From Paraphysoderma sedebokerense (taxonomy: Eukaryota > Blastocladiomycota > Physodermatomycetes > Physodermatales > Physodermataceae), in NCBI GenBank assembly GCA_025602915.1, contig JAHLJZ010000007.1, positions 248,001-312,000 on the forward strand: a DNA stretch of 64,000 nt, written 5' to 3'. Shown here piece after piece: positions 55,083 to 64,000 of the stretch; the stretch's first letter is position 1, and each line of letters opens with the position of its first letter. A model generated the notes under the pieces. That model ran no database searches and was not told the DNA's origin. It worked only from the letters and a program-made list of their open reading frames with translations. The position numbers and the translations under genes were made by a program.

Positions 55083-57177
55083 TTACTGTGTTTGGAATTG
55101 TCTTTCCATCTGCCGGTTATTCTCCTTCTTCTTGTTAGGTGACTCGTAACCACCCGGCAAAGTTCTCACAGCTTCGTCGTGCTCGCCCGCATCTTCTTTT
55201 TCGGTCAGTCTATCATGGCTGCTGGACTTTGTAACTTTTCTAGTGACACTCAGCATCTCGTCTGTTATCTGTTGCCCGTTTATACCAAACCAGACATTCA
55301 ATATCTTAGCGGGGACCACCCAAATCAATAAAAATGCTGTGCTCCCGACTAAAGCGGTCAAGAATACCAAAGCATCGTAATTGTTACTCCACCAGGCGTA
55401 TATCAAACCAACTGCCCAGTTGCCTTCTTTCACGATAAGTCCATACCCACAGATGCTCAAAATACCACCAAGGCAAGCGAATAACACGCTATAACCGGAA
55501 ATCCATTTTCTTTCCAAGTCGAACATTCCAATCACGACTGGAACAAAACAAGCACTAGTAAGAATGTTTGCGATCAAAAACAGATTTAGAGCTGGTAGTC
55601 CCAGAAATCCCAAAATCATAATCGGAATGTTCACTACTACTACAATTAATCGTACAGTCCAAAGTCCGTTGTTTCGAAACAGGTTAGATGCGACAGTCGC
55701 AGCAAGTGCATTTTGGAGAGTATCTACAGCCCCTTGATTCATGACTGTCGTCAAGAGCACAGTGACGCCCCCAATTGAGCCGTACATGTTTTCGCCGAAA
55801 ACTTGAAAGAGAAATAGATTAGGATTTACGAAGTTTCCATCCGCATCGACCGGTATCATATTAGCCCACGAGGAGAGAAGGCCGAGGAATCCGAAGAAAA
55901 AGACTACGACAGTGATCAATATAGTAGCAACAGTAGCACCGATTCTTAGATTCTTCTGATCGGAAGCAGCCCAGACTCGTTGCCTGCCACAAACAACGAA
56001 TAAAGATTAATGTCTGAGACTTCAATGGAAGCTAACTTTATTTGACTGCTTACCAATTCGCTTCGCTGAATATCGTGGCCGCAATCAATGAAATAGGAAG
56101 TGAAAAGAAAGATTGCTGGCCGAAAGTGTTGCTGGGTCCAAGTGATTCCGGCAACTGTGGCAATCCTCCGGGAGGTCTGAAGTCTAAGGCGACATAGATT
56201 AGAAGAACGATCGTAAGGACGACAGCAAACATCCCCTGAAACTGATCGGTAATGATAGATATTAGGAGACCTACAGAATAGCAAGAATTCACGATATGGC
56301 GTAAGTTAACATTTCAGTAAGGACTTCAAGTGAAATCCCAGACTTACCTCCGTAAGCAGTGTAGGCCATGGTGAAGATACCAACGATCACGATGATGGGG
56401 TACTGTGTAGAACCAAGAAAATCCTATAAAGGCGATCACCATGAGTGATTTGCTACTGACACACAAGACTGAAGCCACAAATCAGAGGCAGAGTATCATA
56501 CCCTAAAAATAGATCCAATGACACTATACTCCGATAACAATGCAATTGCCATATTGAATATACATAGCAACGCTACAAACACCTGTGTAATTCGACCATA
56601 TCTCCACAATGCAAAGTCTGACAAACTAAGAGCGTGCGGTAATTTCGTTTGTATTCTAGCGCCAAAGAATGCTACGATAAGGATCGGGATGCCCGCTGAT
56701 ATGGAGTATGCGACGAGGCCGAGGAATCCGTTGTAGACAGCGATTTGGGCCGGGGATGCAATTGCCCAGGCCCCAACAGCACCTAAATTAAATTGAAAGC
56801 AGAAGAACAGTTGAAAATGTCAATAAAAAAAGTCAACTCGTTTTTCCTTTGCCCAACTCATTCCGAAAAATGGCAATCAGTCGGCTTTGAATGACAGGGA
56901 AGATTGACTTGAAGCCCTTAAGCGAGTTTTACGAGGGCATCCTCGGTAATCAAGAAAGTTAAACAATAGCCTGCATACCAGCAAAGAAACTCCAAGCAAT
57001 TCTATGAGCGCCCTGGGTTCCTCTGGCTGTGATAAAGTCTTCGAGGGACGTTTCAATCTGCCTCAGATACTTTCTAGTCAAGAAGACAGCGATCAGGGTG
57101 AATGTGACGATAGCGGCGACCGAGATGCTGTAAGTGACAGCCACGAATGACTGCGAAGGAGACGGCGTAGAGGACAT
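55083..57177 (-). CDS. Sodium:solute symporter family (SSS) transporter
   Basis: Polytopic plasma-membrane transporter of the SSS/SLC5 family. Exons: 56979-57177, 56502-56782, 56348-56423, 56054-56270 and 55083-55983, giving 557 residues with all phases closed. About thirteen hydrophobic segments are present. Family landmarks: WSFFAGAVGAWAIASPAQ near the first helices, MAYTAYGG followed by ITDQFQGMFAV (the conserved YGG-x-x-x-x-x-x-TD-x-x-Q core), and FSEANWQRVWAASD. The C-terminal tail of about 70 residues is charged and cytoplasmic. The fungal DUR3 urea/polyamine transporter is a relative, but several DUR3-specific strings are not obvious, so the substrate stays open. Confidence 0.88.
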
Positions 57178-57394
57178 TAGGTCAATGCAGCACAGTGTAT
57201 ACTGTATATGTCTATATCCAAGCTGCGGTGAATGATCCGAGGAATGCCGTTGTCGGTTGAGGAACAGAAAAAAGGGAGCGCGTCATTAAGCCACCCAATC
57301 ACATCGCACCGTTCCCCCTTCTCCGCCGTTCCCTCTTGATTTCAATTCTCTACTGTATTTCTGTATTGTATTCATTTACCATACGGCAACACAC

Positions 57395-60300
57395 TCACCT
57401 CAACCCCTCCAACCCCCGCAACAGACTCTTCAAACTCTTCCCGCTCTTATTACAATTCATCATCAACCACTCCTGCATCTCGATCCTCAACTCTCTCATC
57501 ACATCGGCAATTACCCCTTCACCCACGTCTAAATCTACACCGTCCCCCGCATCCCCTCGCTGATTCCACCGCTCGTCCCAAACATATGGAGCATTCAAAA
57601 GCACCTCGAATACCTTCTTCCACAACGGCACATTCCAATACCGTTTGAACGATTGTGCCAACTTGTACCGCGGCCTTTTCCTTTCACTAGACACCCCGTC
57701 CCCACTCTTCACTTTCACCACGTCCATGTATTCTCCAAAAAGCATCGCGTAAATCACTACCGCGCAACCCCAATAATCAATTTCGTATCTCCACTCCCAT
57801 CCATTCATCACTTCGATACAATCAATCTTGTCAACCGGTTCCCAATCCGCAAGAAATTTAGTACCCGGTGGAAAAAAATTCAAATCGATAGATCTGCCCC
57901 AGTCAATTAATTTAATGCCTTTACGATCCCAGCCATGTCTACCGTCTGGGTGATACTGGGACGACCATTCTTCATGATTAGCCATCGATTTTGGACCCGA
58001 TGATGATGAGGAGGAAGGTGGAGAGGCGTTGGATCGGAGAAGAATATTATCAGGTTTAAGGTCACCATGAATAATTCGATTGCAATGCAATTCTTCCACC
58101 AGTTTAAATAACTCAATAGTGTAAAAAACTACTAAAAGCTCGTCTAGTCCTTGTGGCTGACTGGTTCCAACAGTAGAGGACGAAGAGAAGAGGTTGACTG
58201 CGTTTAATAAAGTGCAACTCGGAACGTATTCGAGCGATAAATACGAGACGTTCGAAAAATCATAAAATGCGTTTGGTTGAATAATCGATTGCAACGCTTT
58301 AGATGAAAGTCTACTTTGCAGTTGGGTCAACATAAAAAATTCCCATTGGGTCGCTGGGGTTTGAATTTTAAGGGCAATATAATTCGGTGAAGATACGGTT
58401 GATTGGGGTTCGGTATATTCGTCTTCAAGGGAATCTTCATCGTAAGGTTTCGCTTGATAAACTGCACCGTATCCACCTTCTCCTAGGTTTTGGAAAACGT
58501 CGTATATATGATTTCCCAATGATATCTGAATTTCCGTTGAAGAGGTTTGTCTGGCCCGTCTAAGATTGGGAACAAACGTTGGGGGTTTTAAAGTTTTCGA
58601 AAGGTTTAGGTGTTGTTCATCTGTTGATGCAGAGAAATCGTAGTATAGAGGGTGCATAGATAGCGGAGGTTGTATCTTTGATAAAATAAGTTGGACGATA
58701 TCGGATGCAAGTGGTTTACATGGATTCGGCACATCTAACACAATACTCTCTTTTCGATGTCTGCTCTTTGAATTCTCCTCAATTTTCATTTCCTCCAAAG
58801 CTCGAACGACGGTGTCATTGGCTTTTTTGTCTTCATCTTTCGGTAAAACCGAAATGTTGCTAGCATCTTGTAGAACCTCTTCTCCCCTAGGACTCCCGTC
58901 GAATCTCACAATATCTTCAGCATCGTCAGCGTATATTCTTGATATCCTGAAATCAGCAGGTGGAGATAGACTTCCTAAACTTCCAAGCGTAAATTCATTC
59001 GATGAATCTCCTGCCAATGTTTTAGCTGATATGGAGGATAATGAACATATGCTATTACTCGGACGATACAAAACCGACTTTTCTTCGCTTACTTCCGTTA
59101 TTGGCGTCATTAAATCAACTGGGAGGGTCCGGCTGTTACGAATATGTGGGGTGGACTGGACTGGGACCTGTTTGGATTCAGACAGAACCGTTGAAGCCGA
59201 CCTGGAGGCAGTTGAACACGAAGGTGGAGGGATTACTTCTTTATTTGTACGCTCGTGATGTAATATCTTTGCTTTAAATCCATCAAAAGAGGCGTCGAAT
59301 GAAGCCGAGTACGGTGTTGCGACTTCGTGTTGCTCTGCAGGAACTTGTCGTGAAACCCTGGGCGTTTTGGTACTTGTCTCGCCTAGTGGTACTCGACTCC
59401 GACTTGCCGATCCAGAATCACTTCTTGTATTAACGGGGATCTCGTCGGCATCATCTCTGAAAATCATGTTTTTTAGCGAAGATTGTGGTTTTCTCGGTTT
59501 CACAAGAGGCAACGTCGGCTCCGGTGGCGGTTCATCGTCTTCTTCCTCTGCTGATGGTAGTGGTTGATTGAACATTTCAATAATATCAGCCAACGCTGCT
59601 TTCGTATTAATTGTCGGGGAAGCGACTGATGAAGATCGTTTTGGTGGGTCTGCGAAATGGCATAAAAGTTAACACAAAAACTCGTCAAAGCAAGCGAACT
59701 ACTGTCTTTTACCTTGATATATTGCCAATTTCTTGGCGTCGGACTTAGCTTTTTGACCGTCTTTCGATGCATTAGTCCGCGAGCCTTCACTTAGTGGAGC
59801 TCGTTTTCGATTTTTTACTGCGTCACCGGGGTTCATTGCTTCTTCATTTTCGTGGTCAATCATATAGTCATCAGTGTTATCGTAATATTTCTTCGCTCTA
59901 GTCTCCTCAAACGAGAATTCGTCCTGGCCAACATACAACAAGTCCAGATTTGCTATCGTCCTTTCTGGTCTCTTTCCTGGTACCGCAGTTTGGGATTTTG
60001 TCGGGGGGACCGTGGGAGCTGATCTTTCGGATAAAGGGCAGCTGGCAGCTTTTTTAGGGCTTTTAGAAGGCGCTGGTTTGGAAGACTGTGATGATTCTGG
60101 TTCGTCCTTGAACACTTGAAAAGCTCGTCCTGACGGTTTATTTTTCGCTTGAGGTATTTTTTTACCAGCCCAGGGTGTAGGGACAACAGTATTCTCTTTT
60201 GCCCGAGACTTTGTTGTGCCTAGATCAGGCCAAGGACCCGACGGCAAGACATGGTTCGCTAGAGAGGTGGGATTCGATCGAGAATCTGCGTATACACGCA

Positions 60301-61282
60301 CCTTTGGCGGCTGTCGATTCAACGAAGTCGTCGTGGGCACGGTATCATTCTCGTCGTGAACCGTCGTTAAGGAAGTTGATGCTGATCTATGAGTGGAAGC
60401 TAAGACTGAAGCTTTAGGTTTTAAGATACCCCGAGGTTGAGATGAGGTGGTTGCTTCTGGAACAACTGTAGAAGATTGGGCAGTGCGGTCTGGATTTTGA
60501 TTTGGGCCAGCAAGGACCATACGCTTTTGAAAAGCATGGTAATGTCGTTGCAGCCTTTCTACTGGTTGCGCTCGTCGGTTGATACCCAATTGATAAATCT
60601 GATCCGCCTCCGGGAACCTAGGAGGAAAGAGATTGTCGAGGTAAGAAACATTGCAGTGTATGTGTCTATTGCGACCCATTTCCCATTTCGTGAAAACTGT
60701 CGAAGTGGTGCATTCGCTTTGGTAATTCATAAATCAAAATAAAGACAAGACCTACCTCCCCAATGATTCCATCAACTTTGCATATTCTTCATAAAATGTC
60801 CCGAGTGATTCACCAATCGCATTTGCACTCAAATATTTGAAAACCTCTTCTTTATCCTTTTCCTTGATAAATCCAACGTATAGAATCCACAACTTCAAAT
60901 ACCTCGGATCATTCTTATACCTTGAATCTTTCAAAAACCTTCTCGTCGCACGTTCCAAAGTTTGCACTAAATTCGATTCATGAGACTGTCCTTCCGGATA
61001 ATACTCTTGAATCCATTTAATATACCGATGAAACACATCTAATGGATCATCTAAGTCGTCTAATTGTGAAATTTCATGCTCAAATTGCTGTCTAATCCTA
61101 GCGCGGTCGATTTGGTCGGCCGGGGCGGTGGTTGCGGAAGGAGTAGAGAATGGAGAGGAGGAAGATAAAGCGGTGGCGAGGGACGATATTTTTCGGCCTT
61201 GCTTGAGAGGAATTATGTTCTCCTTTTCGGCTTCGATATCGTCCATCGACGGAAGTAAATTTTCGTGAGACTCTCGATTCAT
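57395..61282 (-). CDS. BUB1-type spindle-checkpoint kinase, unsplit MadBub form
   Basis: Kinetochore kinase of the spindle assembly checkpoint. Three exons: 60756-61282, 59713-60617 and 57395-59649, giving 1228 residues. From N to C: KEN box 1 (residues 20-22), a Mad3/BUB1 TPR domain (about 60-200, with DPLDVFHRYIKWI and DPRYLKLWILYVGF), KEN box 2 (316-318, RAKENTVVP), an ABBA-like FQVFKD (342-347), a GLEBS Bub3-binding motif (about 400-418, VGQDEFSFEETRAKKYY), a long disordered middle, then a kinase domain with LGEGGYGAVYQA, ALKIQ (Lys), IIHGDLKPDNILL, LIDWGRSIDL (DWG in place of DFG, Asp kept) and PPGTKFLADW. Catalytic residues are therefore present. KEN boxes plus ABBA are Mad3/BubR1 features and the kinase is Bub1's, so one protein may do both jobs. 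Confidence 0.95.
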
Positions 61283-61648
61283 TGAAATGCCAAGGAGGGA
61301 CTACGGATAGCAGGCCAAAACCAGGGAAATGTTTAGGATCGAGCGCCTAGTTTGAGATATCTGAAATATTGTTTGATAAACAGTTATTGCGGTATATTTT
61401 GATTTCAATCAATATGCGGTTGAGAAAGGCAGATGTTGTTTTTGTATGCTGCTGGTCCTTGATTTTTCGACGCGCGTTGCGTTGGGATGGCAGATGATCT
61501 GGTTTGCTGAGTGGCATCAACGGCTGATTTTGAACGAATAACAACATTAAATAAGGTTTTATCAGCAAACTATAATAAAATACAGCATATAAAGTCTCTA
61601 TGTACATCCTCGTCACAATGATTTACACGAATCATAATCATCAGAAGT
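61283..61648. other. Intergenic between two minus-strand genes
   Basis: 366 bp holding the BUB1 promoter and the 3' flank of the coiled-coil gene. A minus-strand open frame at 61347-61616 has no recognisable content and is not called. Confidence 0.5.
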
Positions 61649-64000
61649 TTAAGTCGGAATATCTTCTCCACTAATTCCTTCCAAGTCTGACCCTTGCATA
61701 TTCCACCAATAACTCGACTCATCTTCCAAACCTATCCAACTCCCATCAATAGGGCTACGACCCAGACCAGCAATACTGCTACTATCCACCAGTACTTCTT
61801 CAAACAACTCGAAAGATGATTCTGCCAAAGTGGATAATGCTCGTTTTTTAATTCTTGCGGTGCGACTTGCCGTCAGGGCTCCCCAAATTTGCGTGCCCAC
61901 AATAGCAGCCAAGACAAAAATGCAAATCATAAACCAATGTCTGTACCAGCCTCTAGATGCAGTAGCACCACGTTTAGAAGTATAGCGGTGGGATTGTAAT
62001 GCCAATGGATCATCATCCGCTTCTTGAATGCTTGACAGACCCCTTCTTCTGAGTTTGCGATCCTTCCTAATGTCTCTAGCACCTTGGACAGTGCCTTCAT
62101 TAATCATCGTTAGAGTATTTTGCAAATTGTTTTCGTTCACTTTGGCCGCTATCAAATCTGCTTCCAACTTTCTGACTTCTGATTCGAGGTCTTCTTGTCG
62201 GCTTTCAGCATGTACCTTCTCTTTCTGTAGTATGTCATTTTCACTCTGCAATTTCTCCAATTCTGCTTTCAACTTATCACTTAAACTCTTCGACTGAACA
62301 ATCTCATTCCGAATGCTATCAATCACCTGTTCCCAATTCTCAATACTTTCAACTCCATTTTCTACCCCACGGATACGATGCGACAGCTCTTTTAATTGCC
62401 ATTCTCGAGAGTTCAACGTAGCCTGTACTTTAGCCAAGCTGCTTCTTAGCTCTTCAACTTCTAAATTCAATGATACGTTTTCGGTTTCTAATTCTGAGAT
62501 TTTGGATTCCAAAGCGGCAATATCGTTATCCTGGCTTGTTTGGACCTTTGTCTGTTGATTGAAGAGGTCCGATGTTGACTGGGATGCTGTTGAAAACGGA
62601 TTACTGGGATCGTTCACCATTTGACTGACGCTGCTCAAAAATTTCGAATTCAACGGATCATGAAGATCACATTGGATCTCGAACGAAGATGTTGGAATTG
62701 ACGCTTGGCATGTTCGGTCAATGGTTTGGGCGGACATGCTGTCAGTTTGAATATCGCAATCGATGAGATTGGGTATCGATTTTTGATTCGAAAAATATTG
62801 CAGGTGTAATTTCGTTTCAATCTCTGATAGAGGGCCCTAATTAGCATTTGGCCACATCTATCGCATCTGCCGTAAGTATGATGAAATGAAAACGTACCTG
62901 ATTTCAATTTTTCAATCTCCTCTTCTTTTTCTTTTACCAACCCATTTAATTCTTCGATTCTCTGACTTAAAGATTCTGCTTCCTGTTGCATATCTAATCT
63001 TTTAACTTTTTCTGTGGTGTCAAGTATAAGTGTCAGATTTGAGCTTTTCTGATATTGTGTCAAACGCGTGAACAAACCTTGATCCCATTTTAGCAGGACT
63101 TCGTCTTTTCCCATTACGACTTCCCTCAATCCTTGCTGTAGATCAGAAATAACATCTTGGGGATTGTCCACTGTGCTCGGTACAATTGATAACATTTCGT
63201 CGATGTTCAACTGTTTTGTCTGACTCTCTCCGGCATGATACTGAATGTCAGATTCCGACGGTTGAGACGGGTTACCCATGGTGAGTGAGGCGGCAAGTTC
63301 TTGTTGAAGCGACTTTATCAAGCGAACATGGGGTGAGTCAATCGGGGGACTGACAGATACTTTTTAGAACAGCACTAAACTTGTAATGAAGTACTTACTT
63401 TTCCAAGAGACCCTAGCATTGGTCCCAACCCATGACTTGTCTGCTTTCCTGACGTAGCACCCGTTTTATTGCCTGATGCATTTACGCCCTGTCCACCAGG
63501 CATTTCAGCATTTACAGCACTCCATTTAACGATGTCTTCCCTTTCTGATTTTAGTTTGTCCACAGATTCTTGCAATCCTTGATTTTCCTCCTTCAAGACT
63601 TCCAATTCTGCTTGTAAAGTTTCCAGTTCCTGTAGTCGTGCTTCCGCCGCCGTTAGATTCGTGAAGAGTTGCTCGTTTTCTTCGAGGGCCTATTGCCATA
63701 TGGGTTGGTATAATCCAAAATTATCTATAACTTTGGCACTATACCTTCGTGTATTCCTTCATCACTTCATCCAGTTCGGCCGTTAATCGCGCAATTTCCT
63801 CCTCTTTTGATTCGAGTAGTTGATTCCATTTATCTTCGTTTTCTTTACACCCCGCAAACCAAAAGAAAAATCGTCAATATGGAGCAATTCACAAAAGTAA
63901 GAAACATGTAAAACTTACCCAACAATTCATCGACCTGCTCCCGCAATTCCCCAACCACTGCTCTACTCTGGGTCGCAACCAATTGAAATCTTTCAGCTCT
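61649..64000 (-). CDS. Coiled-coil protein with C-terminal membrane anchor (5' end off window)
   Basis: The 3' part of a larger gene. Exons seen: 63919-64000 (continues beyond the window), 63745-63842, 63399-63689, 62898-63312 and 61649-62823. All junction phases agree. Most of the protein is a long parallel coiled coil rich in Glu, Lys, Leu and Gln (for example ELETLQAELEVLKEENQGL and RIEELNGLVKEKEEEIEKL). It is interrupted by a Gly/Asn/Thr-rich stretch (about 63430-63500) and a Ser/Asn-rich linker before the last coil. Near the C-terminus one transmembrane helix (WFMICIFVLAAIVGTQIW) follows a basic cluster (RKDRKLRRRG). About 80 acidic residues come after it. This is the layout of golgin- or kinectin-like tethering proteins, but I cannot name an orthologue. 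Confidence 0.85.

Noticed and set aside
58812-59258. 148-codon plus-strand open frame
   Set aside because: Lies wholly inside BUB1 exon 3 on the other strand, which is supported by domains and phase.

Overview
The window is eukaryotic nuclear DNA from a fungus, AT-rich (impression, not computed), with many short GT-AG introns of about 60-170 bp and densely packed genes. Fungal origin is suggested by a Yrb30-like RanGTP-binding protein (to my knowledge a fungal family), a secreted GH5 mannanase-like pair and intron style. A DOCK-C/D (zizimin-like) exchange factor and an ATM kinase that is nearly intronless over 6.7 kb point towards an early-diverging lineage (Mucoromycota or similar). I cannot name the species.

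Layout. 1-10 kb, all minus strand: 3'-truncated Yrb30-like gene (1-996), BLM/Sgs1-type RecQ helicase in 17 exons (1558-7247), cAMP-dependent protein kinase catalytic subunit with a roughly 100-residue His/Gln-rich insert in its N lobe (7931-10125). 10.5-13.5 kb: folylpolyglutamate synthase (minus). 14.7-15.8 kb: orphan polytopic membrane protein (plus). 16.5-21.3 kb: two tandem GH5 genes (plus), the first with signs of decay. 21.8-24.4 kb: Mpv17/PMP22 family protein (minus) and RING-H2 ligase (plus), divergent. 24.7-33.0 kb: DOCK-family gene with very many introns (minus), divergent from ATM/Tel1 (33.6-43.5 kb, plus). 43.6-48.0 kb: peroxin PEX6 (minus). 48.2-48.8 kb: small acidic secreted, probably GPI-anchored protein (minus). 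49.2-50.7 kb: nucleoside-phosphorylase-fold enzyme (minus). 50.8-51.1 kb: a Ty1/copia fossil fragment. 51.3-54.7 kb: two small membrane proteins and an ASCC1 homologue (plus). 55.1-57.2 kb: sodium:solute symporter family transporter (minus). 57.4-61.3 kb: a BUB1-type checkpoint kinase that also keeps both KEN boxes, an ABBA-like motif and the GLEBS motif (minus). 61.6-64.0 kb: 5'-truncated coiled-coil protein with a C-terminal membrane anchor (minus).

There is no operon or mobile gene cluster. Several neighbours act in genome maintenance (BLM, ATM, ASCC1, MadBub/BUB1), but unrelated genes lie between them, so I read this as chance. I see no rRNA, complete tRNA, CRISPR array or intact transposon. 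I found no convincing new multi-gene system. The best leads are the unsplit MadBub architecture, the PKA insert, the decaying GH5 duplicate, an unexplained stop or intron in PEX6, and a few orphan membrane proteins. Exon boundaries were worked out by hand from splice consensus and reading phase. Where I give a residue total, the exon lengths sum to a multiple of three.
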